A stretch of 32,251 nt of DNA from an uncultured Treponema sp. (lineage in GTDB: Bacteria; Spirochaetota; Spirochaetia; Treponematales; Treponemataceae). Below the pieces are notes generated by a model. That model was not told the origin of the DNA. It did no database searches and saw only the letters and a list, made by a program, of their open reading frames with translations. The position numbers and the translations under genes are program-made. The stretch lies in the NCBI GenBank assembly GCA_937885235.1, contig CAKZZK010000219.1:1-32251 (forward strand). The letters are read 5' to 3'. Within the stretch, counting starts at the first letter, position 1, and every line of letters begins with the position of its first letter. Below are positions 1-7,858 of this stretch, in pieces.

Positions 1-90
1 ATACCTCTGGCGCAAGCAATGAGCATACTCGGCATACAGGCAGCTGAGCAGGGGAAATTTGCTTCAATGATTGCGGAGATGTCTGTTTAA
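1..90 (+). CDS. C-terminal end of an unidentified protein
   Basis: An open frame enters from the left edge and stops with TAA at 88-90, leaving 29 residues that begin IPLAQAMSILGIQ and end IAEMSV. The composition is that of a normal soluble protein tail, with alternating small and hydrophobic residues that could form a helix. Too little remains to recognise a family. A bidirectional hairpin follows about 100 bases downstream, which is consistent with this being a genuine gene end. Confidence 0.5.
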   Translation: MPLAQAMSILGIQAAEQGKFASMIAEMSV

Positions 91-189
91 GGGCACATAG
101 AGAAACCTTTCGATGGAATAAAGCTGGGCTCCGGCTGCTGCCCATGCCCTGCGGAAAGCGGGATGCGGCTGCCTCCCTTTGAGACTAAA

Positions 190-222
190 AAGCCCGCTGG
201 TGAATCAGACCAAGGCGGGCTT
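190..222. terminator. Bidirectional intrinsic terminator
   Basis: AAGCCCGC at 190-197 pairs with GCGGGCTT at 215-222, and the stem is extended by TGGT (198-201) with ACCA (209-212). The hairpin is preceded by an A-run (187-191) and followed by a T-rich stretch, so it can serve both the plus-strand gene ending at 90 and the minus-strand flavoprotein gene ending at 277. A second small perfect hairpin (CTTCAT at 240-245, ATGAAG at 252-257) lies between it and the flavoprotein gene. Nothing else was seen in 91-276. Confidence 0.7.
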
Positions 223-276
223 ATCCATTTCTAGCCGATCTTCATTATTTTATGAAGAGTACGAGCATATCAATAA

Positions 277-1491
277 TCACTCCCCCGTGACGAGACTTGC
301 AAGCTCGGCGCCTTTCGCTTCAAGCGCGGCCAAGTCTGCGTCTGAGGGGACGCCCTGCCACTCGTAGGATTCAACCTGCTCCCATTTGAGCGGCTCCACA
401 AGCGCATCGTATTCCTTCTTTGCACCGCCAATCCAGCCCCAGCTGCCGAGGCGCAGCGCCTTCTTGCCAGTGACGTGCTTTCGTCCGAAAAGGTCGAGCA
501 GCTGAGCCATGGCGGGGAAAAGGCGATACTCATAGGTGGGCGCGGCGATGACCAAGCCCTTTGCGCGGTAGGCGGCGGCAAGCACCTCTGAGCTGTCCGT
601 CAGCGGCACGGGCAGGACGGTGACGGGAAGGGAAGCGTCCGCTGCCTTGATGCCCCTCAGCACGGCGTCAAGCCCCTTCGTTGTGTTGCCGTACATAGAG
701 GCGGAGAGCACCACGATTTCCTTTTCGAGCGCGCCGCCCGTATTGTATCCCGCATACTTTCTGTAGCGCTCTATAATCCGCTCGGGATGCGTCCGCCAGA
801 CCATACCGTGGCTGGGAGCGATGGCAGTGATGGCGAGCGGGGCAAGCTTATCAATCGCCTTGTTCACAAAGCTGCTGAAGCTTGAAACGATGGTTGCATA
901 GTAGCGCAGGCATTCCGCCTCAAAGCGCTCGTGTTCCTCGGCGCTGAACTCATCGTCAAAAATCCGCGCGCCTGTGCGCCCGTAGCCGCCAAAGGCATCG
1001 CAGCTAAAGAGCGTGCCGCTTTCTTCTTCAAAGCTGACCATTGTCTCGGGCCAGTGCACGTTGGGGATTTCGTAAAACGCAAGCTTTTTGTCGCCGAGGT
1101 CCAGCGTGTCCCCGTTCTTCACCTCGCGCATTTTAATAGAAGAGACTTTGAGGAATTTCTGCACCAGCGCGCAGCCCTTCTTTGTTGCGATGATTTCCGC
1201 ATCGGGAAATTCCCGACAGAATGCCGCAAGGTGTCCGGTGTGGTCCGGCTCCAGATGGTTGAGCACGAGGTAGTCCGGCTTCACACCTGCCGCCGCAAAC
1301 TGGCGGGAGAACTGCTCCACCGCTTCTTCCCAGTCGGCAGTCACATCGATGAGCGCGGTCTTTTCGCCCTGCACGATATATGAGTTAAGGGTAACACCCT
1401 GCGGAATGGGCCAGAGCCCTTCAAACAGCGGATGGTTTTCAATGTCGGAATGAATGACGTGGATATAGGGGGTAAGTGATGTAATTTCCAT
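277..1491 (-). CDS. fprA: FprA family A-type flavoprotein (flavodiiron O2/NO reductase)
   Basis: Cytoplasmic flavodiiron protein of 404 residues that should reduce O2 to water and/or NO to N2O, protecting an anaerobe. The N-terminal metallo-beta-lactamase-like domain has the complete diiron set: H79-x-E81-x-D83-H84, then H146, D165 (in SCDAFGG) and H228 (in PSHG). The C-terminal flavodoxin domain starts near residue 257 with the FMN phosphate-loop sequence SASMYGNTTKG. There is no C-terminal rubredoxin or flavin reductase extension, so it is a class A protein that needs an external electron donor, not found in this window. The start codon lies 5 bases after a TATGAT box and has no Shine-Dalgarno, so the mRNA is probably leaderless. 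It is monocistronic and divergent from the GH5 gene. The family call is secure; the O2 versus NO preference cannot be read from sequence. Confidence 0.93.
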   Translation of the reverse strand: MEITSLTPYIHVIHSDIENHPLFEGLWPIPQGVTLNSYIVQGEKTALIDVTADWEEAVEQFSRQFAAAGVKPDYLVLNHLEPDHTGHLAAFCREFPDAEIIATKKGCALVQKFLKVSSIKMREVKNGDTLDLGDKKLAFYEIPNVHWPETMVSFEEESGTLFSCDAFGGYGRTGARIFDDEFSAEEHERFEAECLRYYATIVSSFSSFVNKAIDKLAPLAITAIAPSHGMVWRTHPERIIERYRKYAGYNTGGALEKEIVVLSASMYGNTTKGLDAVLRGIKAADASLPVTVLPVPLTDSSEVLAAAYRAKGLVIAAPTYEYRLFPAMAQLLDLFGRKHVTGKKALRLGSWGWIGGAKKEYDALVEPLKWEQVESYEWQGVPSDADLAALEAKGAELASLVTGE

Positions 1492-1496
1492 ACGCC

Positions 1497-1526
1497 ATCA
1501 TAACACGGATGGCGGGGATAGTGCAA
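1497..1526 (-). promoter_or_regulatory. Promoter of the flavodiiron gene, predicted leaderless
   Basis: On the minus strand, TTGCAC (1521-1526), an 18-base spacer and TATGAT (1497-1502) preceded by TG-T give an extended -10 promoter. Only five bases (GGCGT) separate the -10 box from the ATG at 1491, so transcription should start at or next to the A of the start codon. No Shine-Dalgarno is present. Confidence 0.6.
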
Positions 1527-1542
1527 GGCAAAACAATCCACA

Positions 1543-1572
1543 TTGACAGCTTGTAAAAGCTTCTATTATAAT
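1543..1572 (+). promoter_or_regulatory. Near-consensus sigma-70 promoter of the GH5 gene, predicted leaderless
   Basis: Perfect TTGACA (1543-1548) and perfect TATAAT (1567-1572) are separated by 18 bases. The start codon at 1580 begins 8 bases after the end of the -10 box, where the +1 nucleotide is expected. There is no Shine-Dalgarno, so the mRNA should start at the ATG. Confidence 0.75.
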
Positions 1573-1579
1573 AATCTGT

Positions 1580-2800
1580 ATGAACTTTTCAAAATCATAT
1601 ATCTCTATGGCGGGGCTTGCTTTTGCCGCTGCCATCCTCACCGCAGGTATATCCTGCACAAGTACGTCGTCACAGTCAAATACTGCTGCCGTTCCTGAAA
1701 GCGGGAACGCGCTTGTCTCTGCTATGAAGATTGGCTGGAACTTGGGCAACACGCTCGATGCTTTTGATGATGGCAGAGATCTGGGCGTCAATTCGGAAAC
1801 CTGCTGGGGGCAGCCGCTCACAACGCAGGATATGTTCCAGAATCTTGCCGCGTCGGGCATAAAGACTGTGCGTATTCCCGTCACTTGGCACAACCATATC
1901 ACCGGAGACGACTATGCCATCGATGAGGCCTGGCTTGCCCGCACCAAGCAGCTTGTGGACTGGGCGCTTGACGCGGGGCTGTACGTTATCATCAACGTAC
2001 ACCATGATACGGCGGAGCAGGCGTCTCCTCGCTACGGGCAGGGCTACTATCCCACAGAGGCGAGCAAAGAGGAGTCCCTCGCATTCCTGACGGGCGTGTG
2101 GAAGCAGATTGCTGCGACTTTCAGCAGCTATGACAACCGCCTGCTTTTCGAGCTGCTCAACGAACCCCGTCTGCGCGGCCATGAGCGCGAATGGTGGTAT
2201 GACGAAAACAATGCCGACTGCGTTGCTGCCGCGGATATCATCAGGGAGTACGAAGAGGCATGTATTTCCACTATCCGCAAAAGCGGCGGCAAAAACGCAG
2301 GTCGTTTCCTCCTTGTCCCCGCCTATGTGGCTTCCCCGGATGCCGCTTTGAACAGTGCGTTCAAAATGCCCGCTGACAGCGCGAGGAACAAGCTCATCCT
2401 TTCCGTGCACATGTATACGCCGTGGAGCTTTGCCGGCGAAGACCCGGGCGAGCGGCTTTTCAGCAAGGATGCCCGCCAGAATATCAGCAGCACCTTTGAG
2501 CGCCTTTCCGAGAACTTTGTGGAGAAGGGCATTGCGGTCATCGTCACCGAATGCGGCGCAACGAACAAGGACAATCCTTCTCAGCGCGAGGCGTGGTTCC
2601 GCCATTTCTTTGAATCTGCAAAGAAGAACGGCATAAGCGCCATCATGTGGGACAACGGCTCCTATATGATTGACCCCAACGGTTCTTACAGCGAGCACTT
2701 CGGCTACTACAGGCGCACTCAGGGCACCTGGTACTTCCCCGCTCTGCTGCAGGCCGCACTTGACGGTGTTGCCGCGGGGGAAGCTGAGCAGAAAAAGTAG
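1580..2800 (+). CDS. Glycoside hydrolase family 5 endoglucanase, putative lipoprotein
   Basis: Secreted beta-1,4-glucanase of 406 residues, likely attacking cellulose or related beta-glucans outside the cell. The N-terminus has a hydrophobic segment ending TAGISC with Cys26, a relaxed spirochaetal lipobox, so membrane anchoring as a lipoprotein is likely. It is followed by a Ser/Thr-rich linker. The GH5 core begins near residue 48 with the GWNLGNTLDA motif and continues with VRIPVTW, NVHHD, the acid/base Glu195 in LLNEP, His277/Tyr279 in HMYTP and the nucleophile Glu324 in VTECG, then a conserved Trp in IMWDNG. There is no carbohydrate-binding module. The start was chosen from the promoter, which places +1 at this ATG. 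It ends 5 bases before the convergent epimerase gene with no hairpin between them. GH5 subfamily 4 or 2 is possible but not settled. Confidence 0.92.
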   Translation: MNFSKSYISMAGLAFAAAILTAGISCTSTSSQSNTAAVPESGNALVSAMKIGWNLGNTLDAFDDGRDLGVNSETCWGQPLTTQDMFQNLAASGIKTVRIPVTWHNHITGDDYAIDEAWLARTKQLVDWALDAGLYVIINVHHDTAEQASPRYGQGYYPTEASKEESLAFLTGVWKQIAATFSSYDNRLLFELLNEPRLRGHEREWWYDENNADCVAAADIIREYEEACISTIRKSGGKNAGRFLLVPAYVASPDAALNSAFKMPADSARNKLILSVHMYTPWSFAGEDPGERLFSKDARQNISSTFERLSENFVEKGIAVIVTECGATNKDNPSQREAWFRHFFESAKKNGISAIMWDNGSYMIDPNGSYSEHFGYYRRTQGTWYFPALLQAALDGVAAGEAEQKK

Positions 2801-2805
2801 CCGCC

Positions 2806-3825
2806 CTACGCAATCTTCCCCGTTGCCTTGAGCCACTCGATTTCGTCGTGCATGGTTTCGCGGTAGCTGCGGGTGGTGTAGCCAAGCTCGCGGCGGGCTT
2901 TGGTGGAATCAAAGTCGTTGTTGCGGGCGAGGTTGTACACGGCGAACTTCGTCATGACAGGCTTTTTCCCCGTCTTCTTTGCCTTCTTTTCCATGGCAGA
3001 CGCCATCCTGTAGGCAAGGCTTATCGGCAGGAAGAAGCGCATCTTCTTGCAGCCCGCTTCCTCGCTCAGAAGCTTCGCAAAGTCCTTGAAGCTGACGACG
3101 TCGTTCCCCAGAATGTAGCCGCAGCCCGCCGTGCCCTTGTCTGCTGCAAGGATTGTTCCGTGGGCAAGATCGCGCACATCCACAAGGTTGAACGAGCCGC
3201 TGATTCCCATCGGCATTTCGCCCTTGATGACCTGAATGCAGGTCTTTGTCGTGTGTCCAATGGCAAAATCCTCAGGCCCCATGATGCCGGTAGGATAGAC
3301 CAGAACAGCGTCCAGCCCGTCATGGTGGACGGCGTCAAGTACCGCCTGCGCCGCCAGAGCCTTTGACTGCCCGTAGCAATCGGGAATCCCCTCCAGACTG
3401 AAGGAATCGGGCTCGCTGATTTTCTGCCCGTCCGGCAGCGGAGGAATTGCGCCGGTTGAGCCGCAGTAGACAAGCCTTTTGCACTCCCTGTGCCTCAGGC
3501 AGAGCCGGATGATGTTCTTGGTTCCGCCCACGTTCACGTCCATTATCTTCTGGTTGTAATCGGGATCCACGCTCACAATGCTCGCAATGTGCATGACGAC
3601 GGTCTGAAATCCCTCTGGCACGGTGAAAAACTTTTCCAGCGAAACCATATCCGTAAGGTCGCCGCGCACGATTTCCGCCTCGCCCGGCACATATTTTTCC
3701 GCAGGGTCATTGGGCAGCACAAAGGCGCGGACTTTGTCCCCCCGTTTAATCAGCTGGCGGCAGATGGTTCCGCCCAAAAATCCCGCAGCGCCGGTCACCA
3801 GATACATCGTTTTTTCGTTTGCCAT
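2806..3825 (-). CDS. NAD-dependent epimerase/dehydratase (extended SDR family)
   Basis: Extended short-chain dehydrogenase of 339 residues with a Rossmann fold. The N-terminal nucleotide-binding motif is VTGAAGFLGG, an acidic residue follows in the RGDLTD segment, and the catalytic pair is the YGQSK Tyr/Lys. The sequence resembles dihydroflavonol-reductase/3-beta-hydroxysteroid-dehydrogenase-like members more than sugar-nucleotide epimerases, so the substrate is unknown. Two in-frame ATGs are present. The upstream one (3831) sits 2 bases after GGGAGA, too close, whereas the one at 3825 is 8 bases away, so 3825 is preferred. This is one of the few first genes here with a normal SD leader. It diverges from the response regulator and converges on the GH5 gene. 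Confidence 0.85.
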   Translation of the reverse strand: MANEKTMYLVTGAAGFLGGTICRQLIKRGDKVRAFVLPNDPAEKYVPGEAEIVRGDLTDMVSLEKFFTVPEGFQTVVMHIASIVSVDPDYNQKIMDVNVGGTKNIIRLCLRHRECKRLVYCGSTGAIPPLPDGQKISEPDSFSLEGIPDCYGQSKALAAQAVLDAVHHDGLDAVLVYPTGIMGPEDFAIGHTTKTCIQVIKGEMPMGISGSFNLVDVRDLAHGTILAADKGTAGCGYILGNDVVSFKDFAKLLSEEAGCKKMRFFLPISLAYRMASAMEKKAKKTGKKPVMTKFAVYNLARNNDFDSTKARRELGYTTRSYRETMHDEIEWLKATGKIA

Positions 3826-3906
3826 ACCCATATTCTCCCATCAAACAGTGATTTCTTTTGCACCCCGAATATACAAGCCTTTCGTTTCTGAAATGTTTGC
3901 GGAATA

Positions 3907-3934
3907 TTGCCGAAATATTAATTTGTGCTATAGT
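3907..3934 (+). promoter_or_regulatory. Extended -10 promoter of the two-component operon, predicted leaderless
   Basis: TTGCCG (3907-3912), 16 bases and TGC-TATAGT (-10 at 3929-3934) precede the ATG at 3941 by six bases. No Shine-Dalgarno fits, so the response-regulator mRNA should begin at its start codon. Confidence 0.6.
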
Positions 3935-3940
3935 GTAAGC

Positions 3941-4612
3941 ATGATAAAGATTTTAGTTGTCGAAGATGACGGGGACCTGAACCTGACGATGTGTTCTTTT
4001 CTGCGTAAGAACGGCTACGAGGTGACGGGCTGCTTCCTCGCGAACGATGCCTACAACGCCATGTACAATACGCTCTTTGATTTGATTATCAGCGACGTGA
4101 TGATGCCCCAGATTGACGGCTTTGCGTTTGCTGAGACGGTGAGGAAAATAAACCCAAGCATTCCGATCATCTTTACGACGGCGAGGGATGATTTTGCCGC
4201 CAAGCACAGGGGCTTTGCCGCCGGAATTGACGACTACCTCGTAAAGCCGGTGGATTTGGACGAGCTGCTCCTGCGCATTTGTGCAATTCTCAGGCGGGCG
4301 AACATCGCGCAGAGCAAGAAGCTGACGGTGGGCTCGCTTACGCTCGATGCGGATGCAGTGACGGCGATGAACGGCAACGAAGAAATCCCGCTGACGGCGA
4401 GGGAATTCAACCTCACCTACAAGCTGCTTTCCTTTCCGAACAAGACCTTTACCCGCATCCAGCTTATGGACGAGTTCTGGGATGCGGACAGCAGCGCCAC
4501 TCCACGCGCGGTGGATGTGTACATCACCAAGCTGCGCGAAAAGCTTTCCGACTGCACCGGTTTTGAAATAGCCACCGTCCGCGGTCTGGGCTACAAGGCG
4601 GTGGTCAAATGA
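3941..4612 (+). CDS. OmpR/PhoB-family response regulator
   Basis: DNA-binding response regulator of 223 residues. The receiver domain (about 1-120) has the acidic pocket D9/D10, phospho-acceptor Asp52 in LIISDVMMP, a conserved Thr near 79-80 and Lys102 in LVKPVD. The C-terminal winged helix (about 130-223) has the typical LTAREFNL start and the VDVYITKLREKL recognition-helix region, ending VRGLGYKA. The start at 3941 is preferred to any upstream codon because the family consistently begins at this MIKILVVEDD and the promoter places +1 there. It overlaps the histidine kinase by ATGA, so the two are translated together and form a cognate pair. The regulon cannot be read here. Confidence 0.93.
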   Translation: MIKILVVEDDGDLNLTMCSFLRKNGYEVTGCFLANDAYNAMYNTLFDLIISDVMMPQIDGFAFAETVRKINPSIPIIFTTARDDFAAKHRGFAAGIDDYLVKPVDLDELLLRICAILRRANIAQSKKLTVGSLTLDADAVTAMNGNEEIPLTAREFNLTYKLLSFPNKTFTRIQLMDEFWDADSSATPRAVDVYITKLREKLSDCTGFEIATVRGLGYKAVVK

Positions 4613-5673
4613 AGAATGGCAAGGAGGCTTCTTCCCCCAGCCGCTTTCCCGTCAGCCTCTTCTGGGTGGTGCTCGGAACACTGCTTCTGACGGCGGGAAT
4701 AAACATAGGGCTTATCGTGCTGGTGCATATATGGAAGTGGTCGGGGCAGTTTTCTACAAACCTTGTTTTATGCTACTGGTTCATCGTTTCCGCGCTCATC
4801 GTCCTTTATATACGGCACAAAATTCAAAAGACCTACGAAATCCCCCTGCAGGAAATCTCAAAGGCAACGGCAAAGGTCTCGCAGGGGGATTTTTCAATCC
4901 GCATTCCTACAACCAATCCTCCAGAAAGATACGATTACCTTGACGTGATGATAATGGATTTGAACAAGATGATTGAAGACCTCAACGGCATAGAAATGCT
5001 CAAAACTGATTTCATCTCAAACGTCTCCCATGAGCTCAAAACTCCGCTTTCCGTGATGCAGAACTATGCGACCATGCTCCAGTCCCCGGATTTAAGCGCG
5101 GAAAAGCGTGTGGAATACGCAAAGGCGGTTTCAGCAAACTGCCGCCGCCTTACCGCCCTCGTGACGAATATCCTCAAACTGAACAAGCTTGAAAACCAGC
5201 AGATTTATCCAAAGGTGCCGCCCTATGACTTAGGCGAACAGCTGCGCGAGTGCATCCTCGCTTTTGAAGAAGCCTGGAGTGCGAAAGATTTGGATGTGGA
5301 GGCAGACATTGCGGACGGCATTCTGGTGACAACTGACGGGGAGCTGCTGAGCCTTGTCTGGAACAACTTCATTTCCAATGCGATAAAGTTCACCCCCCAA
5401 GGCGGAAAGATCTGCGTTAAATTGGAGCGGCTGCCGGAAGCAATCTGCGTGAGCGTGCAGGATTCCGGCTGCGGCATGGACGAGCACACAAAAGCCCATG
5501 TCTTTGAAAAATTCTTTCAGGGGGACACAAGCCACGCCACCCAAGGCAACGGGCTGGGGCTTGCACTCGCCGCCCGCGTTGCCGCCATCTGCGGGGGCAG
5601 CATCGGCGTGGAAAGCGAGAGCGGCACGGGCAGCAGGTTTTATTTTATTTTTTCGCGTGCCTCTTGCCCGTGA
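4609..5673 (+). CDS. Sensor histidine kinase lacking a large extracytoplasmic domain
   Basis: Membrane histidine kinase of 354 residues, partner of the overlapping regulator. Two transmembrane helices (about 13-42 and 49-68) are joined by only a few residues, so there is no periplasmic sensor domain and the signal is probably sensed in the membrane or cytoplasm. A HAMP-like linker follows (about 70-125). The HisKA domain carries His141 in VSHELKTP. The HATPase domain has WNNFISNAIKF (N box), DSGCGMD (G1), VFEKFF (F box) and GNGLGLAL (G2), all intact. The 3' end overlaps the convergent flavoprotein gene by 29 bases, so transcription of each would read into the other. Confidence 0.93.
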   Translation: MKNGKEASSPSRFPVSLFWVVLGTLLLTAGINIGLIVLVHIWKWSGQFSTNLVLCYWFIVSALIVLYIRHKIQKTYEIPLQEISKATAKVSQGDFSIRIPTTNPPERYDYLDVMIMDLNKMIEDLNGIEMLKTDFISNVSHELKTPLSVMQNYATMLQSPDLSAEKRVEYAKAVSANCRRLTALVTNILKLNKLENQQIYPKVPPYDLGEQLRECILAFEEAWSAKDLDVEADIADGILVTTDGELLSLVWNNFISNAIKFTPQGGKICVKLERLPEAICVSVQDSGCGMDEHTKAHVFEKFFQGDTSHATQGNGLGLALAARVAAICGGSIGVESESGTGSRFYFIFSRASCP

Positions 5674-6163
5674 TTTCCGTGACCTCGATTTTTCCAACCG
5701 CCGTGCGGGCAAGCGCCATCGCGTTGTATGCTATCGTCTTTACGCCTGCGGGGAGCGTGTAGCCGCAGTGGCGCATCAGGGAATCCATGGCAAGCGTGCG
5801 CTCTGCGCTGTCGCTGCTTTTGAGAAACGTCACCTTGCCCGCACCGATGACGCTTTCGTAATAGCACGACCAGTTGCAGGGATTGCCGCTGTCTCCTATA
5901 GCCCCTGTTTCAGCAGATGCGACGGCGGAAAAGCAGACGGCAGGATTTTCTTTGAGCGCGGTGATTTTCGTTCCCTCCCCTGCTCCGTGGAAATAGACCG
6001 TCAGCTTCTGCGCCCCGTCTGCATCGCCGAGCACATAGCCAAAGTTGACGGGCACCGAGTACGGCTGCCCCTCGCTTATCATTGCAAGGTGAAGGACGCT
6101 GCACCGCTCAAGGATGGCGATAATCTCGCTGAAATCCTTCACCTCTCTGTCTTTCCGCCGCAT
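5645..6163 (-). CDS. NimA-like pyridoxamine 5'-phosphate-oxidase-family flavoprotein
   Basis: Protein of 172 residues of the PNPOx-like split-barrel family, close in outline to the 5-nitroimidazole-reductase (NimA) group: MRRKDREVKDFSEI at the start, then LHLAMISEGQPYSVPVNFGY and a fold that binds FMN or heme at a dimer interface. Such proteins reduce small nitro or oxidised compounds, but resistance function cannot be asserted. The start at 6163 is preferred because AAGGAA lies at good distance and the family begins there. An upstream ATG at 6241 would run through the peptide gene in another frame and is rejected. It follows the 29-residue peptide gene by 10 bases, so the two are probably cotranscribed. 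Its 3' end overlaps the histidine kinase gene by 29 bases. Confidence 0.82.
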   Translation of the reverse strand: MRRKDREVKDFSEIIAILERCSVLHLAMISEGQPYSVPVNFGYVLGDADGAQKLTVYFHGAGEGTKITALKENPAVCFSAVASAETGAIGDSGNPCNWSCYYESVIGAGKVTFLKSSDSAERTLAMDSLMRHCGYTLPAGVKTIAYNAMALARTAVGKIEVTEITGKRHAKK

Positions 6164-6173
6164 CACCGTTTCC

Positions 6174-6263
6174 TTAGTCCTTGTCAAAAGCCCTGATGAC
6201 GAGGGCGCTGACTCCCTTAAGCAGGCAGAAAAGCCCAGCAAGCCGCGATATGGATTTTTTCAT
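6174..6263 (-). CDS. Small hydrophobic peptide of 29 residues upstream of the NimA-like gene
   Basis: A short frame starts at ATG 6263 and stops at 6174. It encodes MKKSISRLAGLFCLLKGV followed by SALVIRAFDKD. A strong AAAAAGGAG ribosome site lies 7 bases before the ATG, and a TATAAT box (complement of 6286-6291) stands 22 bases upstream, so it has its own promoter and leader. The peptide has a basic N-terminus and an amphipathic, hydrophobic middle, consistent with a small membrane-associated protein or a leader peptide. It ends 10 bases before the NimA-like start. Nothing is known of its family. Existence as a translated unit is supported by the signals, function is open. Confidence 0.55.
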   Translation of the reverse strand: MKKSISRLAGLFCLLKGVSALVIRAFDKD

Positions 6264-6411
6264 AGAGAAACTCCTTTTTAGTGTAATTATACCCCTACTA
6301 TAGCGAAGCGATGAGAGTTTGTAAATGGGCTGTCATGCCACTCAGTGGCTTCACTATTTTATCTTTCTGCATCGAGATTGTTGCACAATCCGCAACGAAG
6401 TTATATAGTAG

Positions 6412-6582
6412 AATACCATCCGTCACATACACGAGGTGCTTCAGTTGATGGCGGTGCTGTCTGGGAACAGGAGCTTTGAGACTGCCCTCGGGACGATGGA
6501 GAAGAGCAAAGCGATACGAGGAGGAATGAATATGTACGACGTGATTACAGAGGCATGGAACGAAGGGCTGCAACTGCCGTAA
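6412..6582 (+). pseudogene. Degraded C-terminal fragment of an Rpn-type nuclease (PD-(D/E)XK) gene
   Basis: Between stops at 6409 and 6580 the frame reads IRHIHEVLQLMAVLSGNRSF, then about 15 residues and GGMNMYDVITEAWNEG. This aligns with the intact Rpn-type protein encoded at 23129-24052, which has RHVHEVLELLQLIS, then an equal-length stretch and GGVTMYNMVQAIRQEG. Spacing and motif order match, identity is moderate, so this is a paralogous remnant and not a recent copy. The N-terminal nuclease part is missing. The surrounding 6264-6649 has no intact gene. Its 3' part (6583-6649) carries the ribosome site of the MFS gene. Confidence 0.65.
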
Positions 6583-6649
6583 TACCGCTTGGGAGTGCGC
6601 CTGCCCCAGTATATGGAATATGCTTTTGACACCAAGGAGCTGTAGACAA

Positions 6650-7858
6650 ATGCAGAAAACGAGCCTCGCCAGTATTCATACGAATTACCGCCATACAATA
6701 AACGCCTGCTACATCGGCTACATCACGCAGGCCATTGTCAACAATTTTGCGCCGCTCCTGTTCCTTACCTTTGCACGGGACTACAATCTGGGGCTGGATA
6801 AAATCACGCTCATCACCACACTCAACTTTGGCTTCCAGCTTTTCATAGACTTTGTGTCCGCCAAGTTCATCGACAAGATTGGCTACCGCGTGTCCATCGT
6901 TTTGGGGCACGTATGCGCCGTTCTGGGACTTGTCCTGCTTGCCGTACTGCCTGATATGCTTGCGCCATCGGGGCACGCATATACGGGCATCCTTATCTCT
7001 GTGCTTTTCTACGCGGTGGGCGGCGGAGTGACGGAAGTGCTCATCAGCCCCATCGTGGAAGCATGCCCTACAGATAACAAGGAAGCCGCAATGAGCCTTT
7101 TGCATTCCTTTTACTGCTGGGGATTTGTATTCGTCATCCTTATGTCAACGGTATTCTTTCACTTTGCAGGGGTGAACAGATGGCGGGTGCTCGCGCTTTT
7201 GTGGGCGCTCATTCCCCTTGTAAACACATTCTATTTCTCCCTTGTCCCCATCTATCCCGTAGTGGCGGCGGAAGAACGGCAGTTATCCATTTCTGCCCTT
7301 GTGAAAAACCGCCTGTTCTGGCTCATCGTAGTGATGATGGTGTGCGCGGGGGCAAGCGAGCAGGCGGTGGGACAGTGGGTGAGCGCCTTTGCCGAAAGCG
7401 CATTGCACGTTGGAAAGACGGTGGGAGACCTCGCAGGACCTTGTGCCTTTGCCTTTATGCAGGGGCTTTCGCGCCTTATCTATGGCAAGCGGGGAGAACA
7501 CCTGCCGCTCAAAAAAGCCATGCTTTCCTGCGCGCTCCTCTGCGTGGCAAGCTATCTGCTCATCGTGTTTGCTCCCCATCCCGTGCTTGCGCTCATCGCG
7601 TGTGCGCTGACGGGATTTGCGGTGGGCATTTTCTGGCCGGGCACCTTCAGCATGGCGGCGCTTGCCATCCCCGGCGGAGGGACGGCGATGTATGCCCTGC
7701 TCGCGCTCGCGGGCGACCTCGGCTGTTCCGGCGGTCCCACGCTCACCGGCTTTGTGGCAAACGCAGCCGGAGGACGGCTCCCCGCAGGCATAGCGGCAGC
7801 CATCGTGTTCCCCGCGCTGATGTTCGCACTTATTTCAATCCTCAGGGAGAGGAAATAA
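6650..7858 (+). CDS. Major facilitator superfamily transporter, sugar-permease-like
   Basis: Inner-membrane permease of 402 residues with about 12 transmembrane helices. The central segment ALNLLHSFWG-like (here SLLHSFYCWGFVF) and the N-terminal NFGFQLFIDFVSAKF loop resemble the fucose/glucose-galactose H+ symporter branch, so sugar uptake is likely, the substrate not determined. The start was set at ATG 6650 because AAGGAG (6634-6639) is 10 bases upstream and the next upstream codons add an unrelated basic stretch. It ends exactly where a RhuM-Fic gene remnant on the other strand begins. The GH95 fucosidase lies 17 kb away, so a shared pathway is only a suggestion. Confidence 0.85.
   Translation: MQKTSLASIHTNYRHTINACYIGYITQAIVNNFAPLLFLTFARDYNLGLDKITLITTLNFGFQLFIDFVSAKFIDKIGYRVSIVLGHVCAVLGLVLLAVLPDMLAPSGHAYTGILISVLFYAVGGGVTEVLISPIVEACPTDNKEAAMSLLHSFYCWGFVFVILMSTVFFHFAGVNRWRVLALLWALIPLVNTFYFSLVPIYPVVAAEERQLSISALVKNRLFWLIVVMMVCAGASEQAVGQWVSAFAESALHVGKTVGDLAGPCAFAFMQGLSRLIYGKRGEHLPLKKAMLSCALLCVASYLLIVFAPHPVLALIACALTGFAVGIFWPGTFSMAALAIPGGGTAMYALLALAGDLGCSGGPTLTGFVANAAGGRLPAGIAAAIVFPALMFALISILRERK

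Noticed and set aside
1676..2836. 386-codon minus-strand frame over the GH5 gene
   Set aside because: It is the shadow of a strongly supported GH5 gene, with no recognisable domain, promoter or SD.
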